DNA from: Paenibacillus sp. Root444D2
Lineage (GTDB): Bacteria > Bacillota > Bacilli > Paenibacillales > NBRC-103111
Assembly: GCF_001426375.1 (NCBI RefSeq)
Contig: NZ_LMEO01000045.1
Location: forward strand, 1,333,269 to 1,397,268
DNA: 64,000 bases
Direction of reading: 5' to 3'
The notes under the pieces are model-generated. The model did not search any database and had not been told where the DNA came from. It worked only from the letters and a program-made list of their open reading frames with translations. A program made the position numbers and the translations under genes. Below are positions 23,889 through 32,222 of the stretch, one piece after another; position 1 is the first letter of the stretch, and each line of letters starts with the position of its first letter.

Positions 23889-25103
23889 TTATCTCCCCTT
23901 CTGAGCCAAAGCTTCTTGATATACGTTTAAAAACTGCGAGATCATTTTGTCTAACGCCCAGTGTTTCCGCGCCCACAGCTGTGCATTTCGGCCCATTTGC
24001 TTTCGAAAAGCTTCATTTTCCAGAAGTAGATTCAAATGGTTGCTTATCGCTTGAATATCACCTACTGGTAAAATAAAACCCGTTTCTCCGTCACGAACCA
24101 TTTCAGGCACTCCGGTAGCGTCGGAAACAATTGACGGCACTCCCGCAAGCTGCGCTTCGATCAAAGAAAACGGTTGATTATCAAGCATGCTGGGATGAAC
24201 GTAAATATCGGCATTTGCCAGAAGGAACGGCACGTCATCACGCCGCCCATAAAAGTGAACATGCTGCTGCAAACCTAAGTCGAAGCTTAAACGGCGAAAT
24301 TCATCTTCCTGATCCCCATCTCCTACCATCCAACAAACCCAATCGCTTCTTACCCCCTTTAGTTTTGTTAAAGCATTAAGAAGAATTCGAGGTCCTTTCA
24401 GCTCCACCATGCGAGACGTATAAATAATTACCTTTTCACCTTTGGTGGGGCGAGGCAAAGGACTCCATAAAGCGGCTTGCCGCTCAAAGGCCTCAATATC
24501 GTAACCATACGGAAATACCTTAATGTGTCTGCTTGGGACAGAGAATTCATTTACCATACAGTTCTTCATCCACTGTGAAGAAGCAATCGTCACATCGCTG
24601 GAGACGGCGCCGAGATGCTCCCTCATAATAAGATATTTCCATAGATAGGAATCAGGACTCTGTATTAGGAACTTATGCTTAATTTCATAGGCTGCGGATC
24701 CGTGAATGCTAGCGATAAGAACCGTTTTGGGAGATTTTGCTCTACTGAAAGCTCTAGTTGAAAAAATATCGTGCGTATGGATAACATCGTACTTGTCTAA
24801 CCCGAAATATGCGGCTGCTAATTCCATGCACAAGCATTCCATCTCGTAGTAATTAATCAAAGTGTCAAAATGGAGCGTCGGAAAGAGGGTCGCTGGCATT
24901 TTAACATCCAGCAGCTGCCTAAGCTTTCTTTTATCAACACGATTATGCGTATTCGGCATATGGATCATGAGATTGCCCTCGCTATTCCCGAATAGATCAA
25001 CTCGGTGCCCCATCAGTTCCAAGCGTTCCTTGATTTGATTCATCAAGGTCCAGATGCCGCCAAGATGAGGAATTTGCCAGTAAGTCGCCAGTAAAATGTT
25101 CAA
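23889..25103 (-). CDS. Glycosyltransferase family 4
   Basis: 404 residues, GT-B fold. N-terminal domain begins MNILLATYWQIPHLGGIWTL, with DVIHTHDIFSTRAF for acceptor binding. The C-terminal donor domain has KVIIYTSRMVELKGPRILL, VHFYGRRDDVPFLLANADIY and the nucleotide-sugar EX7E region SLIEAQLAGVPSIVSDATGVPE. About 60% similar by eye to its upstream neighbour at 25127; the two form a tandem duplication with a third, decayed copy at 22954. Cytoplasmic; sugar unknown. Confidence 0.9.
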   Translation of the reverse strand: MNILLATYWQIPHLGGIWTLMNQIKERLELMGHRVDLFGNSEGNLMIHMPNTHNRVDKRKLRQLLDVKMPATLFPTLHFDTLINYYEMECLCMELAAAYFGLDKYDVIHTHDIFSTRAFSRAKSPKTVLIASIHGSAAYEIKHKFLIQSPDSYLWKYLIMREHLGAVSSDVTIASSQWMKNCMVNEFSVPSRHIKVFPYGYDIEAFERQAALWSPLPRPTKGEKVIIYTSRMVELKGPRILLNALTKLKGVRSDWVCWMVGDGDQEDEFRRLSFDLGLQQHVHFYGRRDDVPFLLANADIYVHPSMLDNQPFSLIEAQLAGVPSIVSDATGVPEMVRDGETGFILPVGDIQAISNHLNLLLENEAFRKQMGRNAQLWARKHWALDKMISQFLNVYQEALAQKGR

Positions 25104-25126
25104 GCTCGCCCTCCCCCAAACAAATC

Positions 25127-26350
25127 TTATCGCTTTCTCGACAACATTTGATTATATACGTGAAATAACCGCTGGAGCATCGTATCCGGGGACCAATGCT
25201 CTAATGCCCAAACTTCTGCATTTCGACCCAATTTGTGTCGATAATTTTCATTATCCAGCAAGGTGCACAGATGCTTAAATAGCATATCGATATCTCCGAC
25301 AGGGTAAACAAGCCCAGTATGGCCATGGACTACCATCTCTGGTACGCCTCCGGCATCTGATACGACGGACGGCTTGCCTGCGAGCTGTGCTTCTATAAGT
25401 GACAGCGGCTGATTATCAATCAAGCTCGGCAGCACATAAATATCAGACATTCGGAGTAAAGCCGGAACATCATTCCTCCTTCCGAAAAACTGGACGTGCT
25501 CCTGCAGCCCATGGTTTATCGCTTGTTGTTGCAACTCCGCCTGATCTTCTCCTTCTCCAATTATCCAACAAACCCAATCCTTTCGAGCTAACTTCAAATG
25601 ATATAGAACCGTTACAAGATCGTGGATTCCTTTCAAATAAGTAAGACGAGACGCACAGATGATCACTTTTTTGTCTTGAGGACGCTGCAGCGGCGTAGAT
25701 TCCTGCATTCTCCTTTGAAACGATTCGATATCATAACCGTAGGGGAACTCCGTAAAATGATGGTCAGGTACGTCAAACTCCTTAACCAGCAGATTTCTCA
25801 GCCAGTGAGAGTGAGTAATGGTTATATCAGCGATGCTGGCACCTACTTTTTCAATAAAAGAATAATAGTTCATTACCATAGAGTCCGGCCCTTCCACTTG
25901 GTGTCTGTAAGGCCAGGTTAAATAAACCTCTTTGGTTACCGAGCCGTGAAGCGAGACAAGTAACGGTGTTGATTTCGGCTTTACACGATTTAGCGCTACG
26001 GCCGAAATGACATCTTGAGCGTAGATGAAATCGTATTGCTGCAAGCCGAAATAAGCTGCACCCAGTTCCATGCAATATCGGTCCATTTCGATGTTAAAGA
26101 ACCATTCGTGTTGATTTAGAACTGCAGGAAACACGTTTCCCACACTCATTTTCGTACAAAGAAGCGGTAGTAATTGTTCTTTTCGTATTACAATCCCCTT
26201 GTTCATCATGTGAAAGGTTTCATTAGCTCCTTTACCAAAAATATCGACTTCATGCCCCCATCGTTCTAATCTAACTTTTAACTGTTCCATAAACGTGCAA
26301 ACTCCTCCCAGATGAGGAAGTAGCCAGGAGGTCGCCAGTAAAATTTTCAT
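25127..26350 (-). CDS. Glycosyltransferase family 4
   Basis: 407 residues, same architecture as the next gene: MKILLATSWLLPHLGGVCTF at the N-terminus, DFIYAQDVISAVALNRVKPK, SRLTYLKGIHDLVTVLYHLK at the start of the donor domain, VQFFGRRNDVPALLRMSDIY and SLIEAQLAGKPSVVSDAGG. It is the first gene of a minus unit (25127, 23889, 23707) and diverges from a SigK-controlled unit at 26526. The repeated pair probably adds successive similar sugars, or has diverged in donor choice. Confidence 0.9.
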   Translation of the reverse strand: MKILLATSWLLPHLGGVCTFMEQLKVRLERWGHEVDIFGKGANETFHMMNKGIVIRKEQLLPLLCTKMSVGNVFPAVLNQHEWFFNIEMDRYCMELGAAYFGLQQYDFIYAQDVISAVALNRVKPKSTPLLVSLHGSVTKEVYLTWPYRHQVEGPDSMVMNYYSFIEKVGASIADITITHSHWLRNLLVKEFDVPDHHFTEFPYGYDIESFQRRMQESTPLQRPQDKKVIICASRLTYLKGIHDLVTVLYHLKLARKDWVCWIIGEGEDQAELQQQAINHGLQEHVQFFGRRNDVPALLRMSDIYVLPSLIDNQPLSLIEAQLAGKPSVVSDAGGVPEMVVHGHTGLVYPVGDIDMLFKHLCTLLDNENYRHKLGRNAEVWALEHWSPDTMLQRLFHVYNQMLSRKR

Positions 26351-26461
26351 TTTTGTTCCTCATTTCAATAACTAAGATAGACGCTGCTATACAATATATG
26401 GTGACTGCTTCAGGATTGTATAGGTTGCTTCCTAATATCCAAAAAATATGTAGTTGTCCAA

Positions 26462-26489
26462 ACCATTTTTCTCTTAATTTCATATACTA
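26462..26489 (+). promoter_or_regulatory. SigK-type promoter
   Basis: AC (26462-26463), 17-bp spacer, CATATACTA (26481-26489). All fixed positions of the SigK pattern match, and the gene starts 37 nt downstream. This suggests mother-cell expression late in sporulation. Confidence 0.7.
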
Positions 26490-26525
26490 GATGTATTCCC
26501 ACTCACTGGTAAGGAAGGTGTAGCC

Positions 26526-26879
26526 TTGTCTATATTCCGATTGGAATCGTTCGAATACGGCCCTATCGATTCCCGATATATTCAATCCGTCGATGTTATT
26601 ATGCAAAATCTCGGTCCCAAAACGTTTGATGCACTAATCCAAGGATTTCATGCGTCGGGTTTGTTTCATTTATCTCTATATGCTCTGCAAAAGTTTCCGG
26701 AGCCAGGGTCCACGATAACGATTAACAACATTCTCACGCATAACATCCCCTTTAGTCTGCAAATTGTGACGAATACCAACACTACCGCTTATACAGCCAT
26801 AACCGTTTATGCCAAAAATAATGGAGTCCTTGTTGCTATGTTCTCACAAAACGAATTCTTACTATTTGACCCGAATTAA
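26526..26879 (+). CDS. Uncharacterised beta-rich protein, probable spore-surface component
   Basis: 117 residues from TTG 26526 (ribosome site AAGGAAGGTG). Helical first half (SVDVIMQNLGPKTFDALIQG) and alternating beta text in the second half (SLQIVTNTNTTAYTAITVYA, ending SQNEFLLFDPN). No signal peptide and no Cys. I do not recognise a family. A SigK-type promoter lies just upstream and a glycosyltransferase gene begins 23 nt downstream, so a spore-surface structural protein, perhaps a glycosylation target, is plausible but unproven. Confidence 0.6.
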   Translation: MSIFRLESFEYGPIDSRYIQSVDVIMQNLGPKTFDALIQGFHASGLFHLSLYALQKFPEPGSTITINNILTHNIPFSLQIVTNTNTTAYTAITVYAKNNGVLVAMFSQNEFLLFDPN

Positions 26880-26902
26880 AAGCAGAGGGGGAACACATTA
26901 CA

Positions 26903-27979
26903 GTGAAATTTTTGTTCGTATTTTATGTGCCAACCGGGGGGATGGATGCCGTAAATCGCCACCGCTGCCGGGCTTTAAAGCAATTCGGCCATGAACCCCA
27001 TTGTCTATACCTATATCCCGGTTCAGGCCAGCAAAACGTTACCGACATACCGACTTTTGTCACTAATGACGACAGGGATATCAAAACCATTCTAACAACT
27101 TACAAATACGATGCTATTGTAGTTACGACGATGTATGAAACATTTCCTAGATTTCGCGGACTCGGTTATAAAGGAATACTGATTTGGGAAATCCAAGGCT
27201 ACGGTCCGATTACAATGGCACGAGCTGAGATCATCAACTCAGTGCCATACGTTAAAAAATACTGCTCGGCGATCCTATATCCAGACACCCCCCATATCGG
27301 AACTCTGTTGAACGAGATATACATGAACATGAATGTCCCCTTTTTCAGCTTCAACAATGCTTTCGATGTAAGTTCATTTTGTTACAAACCCCTGCCCCAG
27401 TGGGGAGTCCCGATCATCGCGTGGGTAGGCCGATTCGAGGACAATAAGAATTGGCGAGAATTATTGCTGATCGCTCACCAACTGATGGCCTATTATCCGC
27501 ACCTTCATCTGTGGATGTTTGAAGACCCTAATTTGGCAGTACCGCAGGAACGGGCGGAATTTGATTTGCTAGTTCAACAGCTCGGCTTGCTCCATTGCCT
27601 CACAATTCATAGCAATATTCCGCATGCCCTGATGCAGGAGTATTATTCGATCATTGGCGATTCGGGCGGGTTCTTATGTTCCACATCGAAAATGGAAGGT
27701 GCGCCCCATTCCGTCGTAGAAGCGATGAGTTGCCTCTGCCCGGTACTGACCAGCGATAAAGACGGTGTTTGGAGCGCGATTATTCCAAATCAAACGGGTA
27801 AGATGTATCCGCTTGGTAACATCACTGCCGCCGTCATAGAGGGGCAGCAGTTGATTAGCAATCCGTATGCCAGGGAATATATCCGAACTAATGCCAAAAT
27901 CCACGTCAGCATGGCATTCAGCCTGGAGAGATATGCTTGTCATTTCATGCAAATGATGAATGTGCTGTATGGAAAATAA
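26903..27979 (+). CDS. GT-B glycosyltransferase
   Basis: 358 residues from GTG 26903. N-terminus KFLFVFYVPTGGMDAVNRHR with a Gly-rich loop. The donor domain has IIAWVGRFEDNKNWRELLLI, SNIPHALMQEYYSIIGDSGG and MEGAPHSVVEAMSCLCPVLT, the last containing the E-x7-E-like pattern of retaining GT4 enzymes. It is co-transcribed with the 117-residue gene from a SigK-type promoter and ends at a strong terminator. Target unknown; late-sporulation timing points to spore-surface decoration. Confidence 0.85.
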   Translation: MKFLFVFYVPTGGMDAVNRHRCRALKQFGHEPHCLYLYPGSGQQNVTDIPTFVTNDDRDIKTILTTYKYDAIVVTTMYETFPRFRGLGYKGILIWEIQGYGPITMARAEIINSVPYVKKYCSAILYPDTPHIGTLLNEIYMNMNVPFFSFNNAFDVSSFCYKPLPQWGVPIIAWVGRFEDNKNWRELLLIAHQLMAYYPHLHLWMFEDPNLAVPQERAEFDLLVQQLGLLHCLTIHSNIPHALMQEYYSIIGDSGGFLCSTSKMEGAPHSVVEAMSCLCPVLTSDKDGVWSAIIPNQTGKMYPLGNITAAVIEGQQLISNPYAREYIRTNAKIHVSMAFSLERYACHFMQMMNVLYGK

Positions 27980-27995
27980 GACACTTCGAACAATA

Positions 27996-28037
27996 GTCCT
28001 CTTTGCCCTTTATTAAAAGAGCAAAGAGGACTTTTTT
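27996..28037 (+). terminator. Terminator between convergent units
   Basis: GTCCTCTTTGC pairs with GCAAAGAGGAC, followed by TTTTTT on the plus strand. It ends the 26526-27979 unit and may also serve the long minus operon weakly. Confidence 0.9.
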
Positions 28038-28047
28038 ACATGTTTCA

Positions 28048-28773
28048 CTATTTCAGTTGCTGTTCCAATTGAACAATGTAACCGGCTAACCGTTGGATAT
28101 ACATTTCTCGAATGCAGGCAATCTCCCTGTGCATTTCCGGTTGAAATCGCTGGCTCCCCATTTGTTCGTGAATTCTGTATTTCAGCAGCGGCTCATCGAG
28201 ATAGAAAAAATCGAACCCCGATAAAATGACCCGCAGCCACATCTCCAAATCTTGCGTATATCTGAAAGATTCATTAAATAATCCGACATACGAAAATAAC
28301 TCTTTTCTCATTACCACCGTACAACCGTTCACGGGATAATCGTTTAGAAACATCCTGTACAAGTCAAGTTTATTGGTGAGACGAGGCCCGAGGAACGAGA
28401 TGATCGTGTGATTGTACTCATTGATATAATCAAAGTTTGCACAGCTGATCCAGGCGCCATTCTGTATCATAAACGGAATTTGCTTGGACAGTTTCTCCGG
28501 AATAAACATATCGTCAGAGCTGAGCCAAGCGATATAGTCCCCGGATGCCATCGTAATCCCGTGGTTCAGAGCGCTGGCGGTTCCGCCGTTCGCCTTGCCC
28601 AAATAGTGAACGCGGTCTAAATAGGGCCGGATTCTATCAGAATGTACCGTAGATCCGTCATCGACCACGATGATTTCCACATTCGGATACGTCTGCGAGA
28701 GCGCGCTGGCAATTGCGTTTTCGACATATGCACAGTTATAGAACGGGATGATTATACTAACCTTCGGAAGCAT
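28048..28773 (-). CDS. Glycosyltransferase family 2
   Basis: 241 residues. Begins LPKVSIIIPFYNCAYVENAI; EIIVVDDGSTVHSD for nucleotide binding; NGGTASALNHGITMASGDYI then WLSSDD as DXD; YTQDLEMWLRVILSGFDF in the acceptor part. It is a clear paralogue of the next gene upstream (28787) with the same length, and of the pseudogene at 22094. It is the last gene of the long minus operon that begins at rmlA. It likely transfers one of the sugars that the operon makes. Confidence 0.9.
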   Translation of the reverse strand: MLPKVSIIIPFYNCAYVENAIASALSQTYPNVEIIVVDDGSTVHSDRIRPYLDRVHYLGKANGGTASALNHGITMASGDYIAWLSSDDMFIPEKLSKQIPFMIQNGAWISCANFDYINEYNHTIISFLGPRLTNKLDLYRMFLNDYPVNGCTVVMRKELFSYVGLFNESFRYTQDLEMWLRVILSGFDFFYLDEPLLKYRIHEQMGSQRFQPEMHREIACIREMYIQRLAGYIVQLEQQLK

Positions 28774-28786
28774 GGTGACCTCTCCT

Positions 28787-29512
28787 TTATCTACTTGATT
28801 CGACGATCAACTGTTGCAGTGCCGGACGATATTTTTGCTGGATGAATTCCACTTCCAGTTCGATGGCGGGACGGTGCTTCATCGTTCCCATCTGTCCGTG
28901 CCACCGATACATGAGAAGAGGTTCATATAAATAGTGAAAGTAGATTCTCCCCAATATTACCCGTATCCACAATTCATAATCGTGGGTATAGGGAAGGCTC
29001 TCGTCGAAAAATCCAATGTAGTTCAAAATCTCCTTTTTCATCATCACCGTACAGCCGTTAACCGGATCGCAGGTCAAGAACGAATGATAAAAATCAATCA
29101 CATTAGCGAACTGCGGTCCTAACATTCGACCCGTGATATTATTATAGGCATCGATTTGGTTGAATGCCGTAAAGCTGATGGAAGAATGATGAGCCATCAT
29201 GAACCGTAGTTGTCTTTCAATTTTATCAGGATAGAACAGGTCATCCGAACTCAGCCATGCAATATACTGGCCAGATGCTATACGAATTCCGTGGTTCAAC
29301 GCACTGGCCGTGCCTCCGTTGGCTTTGCCTAAATAATGAATACGGGTGAGAAACGGTTGAATTTTGTCCGCATACATCGTGGAGCCGTCGTCCACGACAA
29401 TGATCTCAATGTTGGGATATGTTTGCCCGAGAGCGCTCACGATCGCTTGATCGATATAGGGGCAGTTATAAAACGGGATTATGATCGAAACTTTGGGATA
29501 CATGTATTTCAC
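28787..29512 (-). CDS. Glycosyltransferase family 2
   Basis: 241 residues: YPKVSIIIPFYNCPYIDQAI, IEIIVVDDGSTMYAD, NGGTASALNHGIRIASGQYI, WLSSDDLFYPDKIERQLRFM, YTHDYELWIRVILGRIYFHY. It follows the SDR gene by 3 nt and precedes its paralogue by 13 nt. The tandem duplication suggests stepwise addition of related sugars. Confidence 0.9.
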   Translation of the reverse strand: MKYMYPKVSIIIPFYNCPYIDQAIVSALGQTYPNIEIIVVDDGSTMYADKIQPFLTRIHYLGKANGGTASALNHGIRIASGQYIAWLSSDDLFYPDKIERQLRFMMAHHSSISFTAFNQIDAYNNITGRMLGPQFANVIDFYHSFLTCDPVNGCTVMMKKEILNYIGFFDESLPYTHDYELWIRVILGRIYFHYLYEPLLMYRWHGQMGTMKHRPAIELEVEFIQQKYRPALQQLIVESSR

Positions 29513-29515
29513 CTC

Positions 29516-30421
29516 CTACTGGCTTGACCCATGGCGAGTTTTAAAATAATGGAAGGCATCAAGTAACGATTGTTGAAGAGGAATTAAAGGTTTCCATCCC
29601 AATTCCGTTATAGACCTTATATCGACGGGCTGAGGTGGAATGTAATGCTGAATTTGCCCGACATCCAAAGGCAAATCGCGGTCGATCATCGATTGATAAG
29701 CATTCGCGATATCGCCCAACGAATGATTACGGCCGGAGCCTAATGAATAAACAGTCCCTATCTTGCCGTGCAACAGGATAGTTTCATAAGCCCGAACGGC
29801 ATCACGTACATCCAAATAGTCCCTTTGTTCAATCAAAGATGATAACCGAAACGGGGTGGAGTCGTTCTCTATTTCTATTTCCACAACTTTTTTGGCCAAA
29901 AGTCCACATATGCCGTTCGAGTTGCCGGGGCCGATTAAATTGGTCGGCCGAGCCATCATGACTTTTAAACCGAATAAATGCCACCAGCACTGTGCTGCTA
30001 CAACCTGCAACGTTTTGCTTAAGCTGTATGGATTTTGCGGTTCAGGGTCATCCTTCATCTCAAAATGCATGACGGAGCCCACAATCACCGTCCGGCAGTG
30101 CGGCAAATTTCTCAGAGCGTGCAGCAGGTAAAATGTAGACATCACATTCGATTCGATATAAGCTACGGGTTCTTTCCACGATTCCGATACGGAATTACGA
30201 CCTGCTAAATGAAGAACGTAATCCGGCTGGACCTCTTCAATCAATTTCTCAACTTGCGCACAATCTGTAAGATCGCAACATAGGACGTGATCGCTTGAAT
30301 CCTTTTTGAGACGCATAACCTTAATCACTTCCATACCCAATTGGGCAAAATGTTCGCAGGCATGCCTTCCAGAAAATCCATTTGCTCCTGTAATCAATAT
30401 TTTGGCGGTCATCAAGATCAC
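29516..30421 (-). CDS. Extended SDR, GDP-6-deoxy-mannose reductase/epimerase-like
   Basis: 301 residues. NAD(P)-binding motif ILITGANGFSGRHACEHF, catalytic YSLSK (NPYSLSKTLQVVAAQ) and the SV-type Ser in IVGSVMHFEM. The middle shows ARPTNLIGPGNSNGICGLLA, as in GDP-4-keto-6-deoxy-D-mannose reductases (Rmd) and related dehydratases. It overlaps the previous gene by 4 nt (ATGA), so it belongs to the same nucleotide-sugar operon. Whether it acts on a GDP-, UDP- or dTDP-sugar cannot be told from sequence. Confidence 0.8.
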   Translation of the reverse strand: MILMTAKILITGANGFSGRHACEHFAQLGMEVIKVMRLKKDSSDHVLCCDLTDCAQVEKLIEEVQPDYVLHLAGRNSVSESWKEPVAYIESNVMSTFYLLHALRNLPHCRTVIVGSVMHFEMKDDPEPQNPYSLSKTLQVVAAQCWWHLFGLKVMMARPTNLIGPGNSNGICGLLAKKVVEIEIENDSTPFRLSSLIEQRDYLDVRDAVRAYETILLHGKIGTVYSLGSGRNHSLGDIANAYQSMIDRDLPLDVGQIQHYIPPQPVDIRSITELGWKPLIPLQQSLLDAFHYFKTRHGSSQ

Positions 30422-31239
30422 ATCCAGTTGCGTAATTCTTTAAGCATGGCCTCATATCCCGGAACTTTGTAATTGAAATTCCTTCTCGTATTGAGTAAAG
30501 TTCGATTCAACTTGACCTTATCATCAGCGCGTATAAGGACATTTGTTTTCATAAACGTTTGTTGAAATAACATAAGCAGATCGTATTTACTTATGTCCTC
30601 AGGTGCTCTTACATGCAGAAGCCCCTCCAAAGGCTCTTCTTCCAAGATATATTGTATACATTTAGCCAGCTCTAATGTGGTGATTCCATTCCAAATCGCT
30701 TGACGGTACCCGGCCACTTCCCCTTCTTGTTTCATAAACCACTGCAATAGCCCAATGCCATTTTCACGTATTTCTGGACCGATAATCGAAGTTCGAATTG
30801 TTAGATGGGGACTATCCGTTACCTCTCCAAGCGCTTTCGATCTCGCGTACACGGAAGTGCCGTCCGGCACATCATCTTCTTTGTGATTGCCGTTATTACC
30901 GGTGAAGACGCAATCGCTGCTGATATGAATCAGCTTATAACCTAAACCATTCGCAGCTTCCTTCAACCGATGGGGTAAGATCCCGTTGAGCCAATAAGCT
31001 TCGACGGGATTTTTTTCGGCAGCCTCATTTAACAGACCAATACAGTTAATAACTACATCAGGAGACACGGCTTTCAAAACCTTTTCTGTCAGATCCCAGT
31101 CGCGGACATCCACATAAAGTCCATATGGGTCCTTCGATTGCCTGACGGTATAATATACGGAATGATCGCTGCATCGGCGGAAATATTGCACCAGCATATG
31201 ACCTGCCATTCCGTGACCGCCCATAATTAACAGCTTCAT
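30418..31239 (-). CDS. RmlD-like SDR reductase for a UDP-6-deoxy-L-amino sugar (WbvR-type)
   Basis: 273 residues. Starts KLLIMGGHGMAGHMLVQYF; active-site text ISSDCVFTGNNG and YARSKALGE (YxxxK); C-terminus is short. It is not a repeat of the operon's rmlD (37873). It lies between a CapE-like dehydratase and a 2-epimerase-containing group with 4-nt overlaps on both sides. It is much shorter than CapF/WbjC reductases (about 370 residues with a cupin), so it better fits the RmlD-like reductase of the UDP-L-QuiNAc route than the UDP-L-FucNAc one. That choice is inference. Confidence 0.8.
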   Translation of the reverse strand: MKLLIMGGHGMAGHMLVQYFRRCSDHSVYYTVRQSKDPYGLYVDVRDWDLTEKVLKAVSPDVVINCIGLLNEAAEKNPVEAYWLNGILPHRLKEAANGLGYKLIHISSDCVFTGNNGNHKEDDVPDGTSVYARSKALGEVTDSPHLTIRTSIIGPEIRENGIGLLQWFMKQEGEVAGYRQAIWNGITTLELAKCIQYILEEEPLEGLLHVRAPEDISKYDLLMLFQQTFMKTNVLIRADDKVKLNRTLLNTRRNFNYKVPGYEAMLKELRNWM

Positions 31240-32222
31240 GACAGAAAGCCTCCTTTAACGAGCATATCTTTGATTTTCTCCTTATTCATAAGCGACTGAC
31301 TGGAGCAAAAGGAGCTGATTTCTACCTTTGGATAATGAGAATAATGTGCTTTCAATCCAGGAATGTCTTGAGAAGGTAAAATGACCAAATATTTATCGTC
31401 ATACATCACCGTGCTTTTGCTTTCATATTCCGTAAGCAAAATTTCGTGAATTTTTTCTCCAGGCCGAATTCCCAGCTCAACAATTTCCACCTTCTTATTA
31501 CCCAGTGACTCGATTAGCACTTCAGCTAAATCCAAAATTTTGCAGGTTGGCATAGTCATAACAAAAATTTCTCCACCTTGGCCTACTTCAGTAGCTCTTA
31601 ACAAAAGCCCTATTGCTTCCCGTTGTGTTAAGAAAAAGCGAGTCATTTCTCTGTCGGTTATGCCGATTTGCTCCTTTTCCTTGATTTGTTTCATAAATAA
31701 ATGAATGACACTTCCGTTCGTTCCGAGCACATTGCCTCCCCGGACACATACAAATTTGGTACCCGAATTCAGAAGGTTTGCATTAACAATTAACTTTTCT
31801 CCGATCGATTTGGTCATCCCGTAAAAGTTGGACGGATTCGCCGCTTTATCAGTGGAAATATTTATAACCTTCTTCACTTTGTTTTCGATGGCGGCTTCAA
31901 TCACGTTCTGTGTTCCGTTAACATTTGTTTTTAATGCTTCATAGGGTTGATCTTCGCAGACGGGAACATGCTTGAGTGCCGCCAAATGGAACAAATAATC
32001 AACTTTTTCACAAGCTTTCATCAGCGCATCTCTATCTCTCACATCTCCGATACAGAAGCTGAGTCTGGGATCATCAAACGCTCGCTTCATCGCAACCTGT
32101 GTGGATTCATTGCGGGAGAATACAATGATTTTCTTTGGATTTTCCGGAAGCAGTTGTTCGATGAGCTCGTAGCCCCAGGATCCCGTTCCACCTGTGACTA
32201 AAATTGTCGTGTTAGTAAACAT
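31236..32222 (-). CDS. UDP-GlcNAc 4,6-dehydratase/5-epimerase (CapE/WbvB-like)
   Basis: 328 residues. TILVTGGTGSWGYELIEQLL, FHLAALKHVPVCEDQPYEAL (the AALKHV pattern of FlaA1/CapE), INISTDKAANPSNFYGMTKS with the YxxxK pair, and VRGGNVLGTNGSVIHLF. This subfamily removes water from UDP-GlcNAc and inverts C5 to give a 4-keto-L-sugar. It overlaps the 2-epimerase gene by 11 nt and the reductase gene by 4 nt, which ties the three into one pathway. Confidence 0.9.
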   Translation of the reverse strand: MFTNTTILVTGGTGSWGYELIEQLLPENPKKIIVFSRNESTQVAMKRAFDDPRLSFCIGDVRDRDALMKACEKVDYLFHLAALKHVPVCEDQPYEALKTNVNGTQNVIEAAIENKVKKVINISTDKAANPSNFYGMTKSIGEKLIVNANLLNSGTKFVCVRGGNVLGTNGSVIHLFMKQIKEKEQIGITDREMTRFFLTQREAIGLLLRATEVGQGGEIFVMTMPTCKILDLAEVLIESLGNKKVEIVELGIRPGEKIHEILLTEYESKSTVMYDDKYLVILPSQDIPGLKAHYSHYPKVEISSFCSSQSLMNKEKIKDMLVKGGFLS

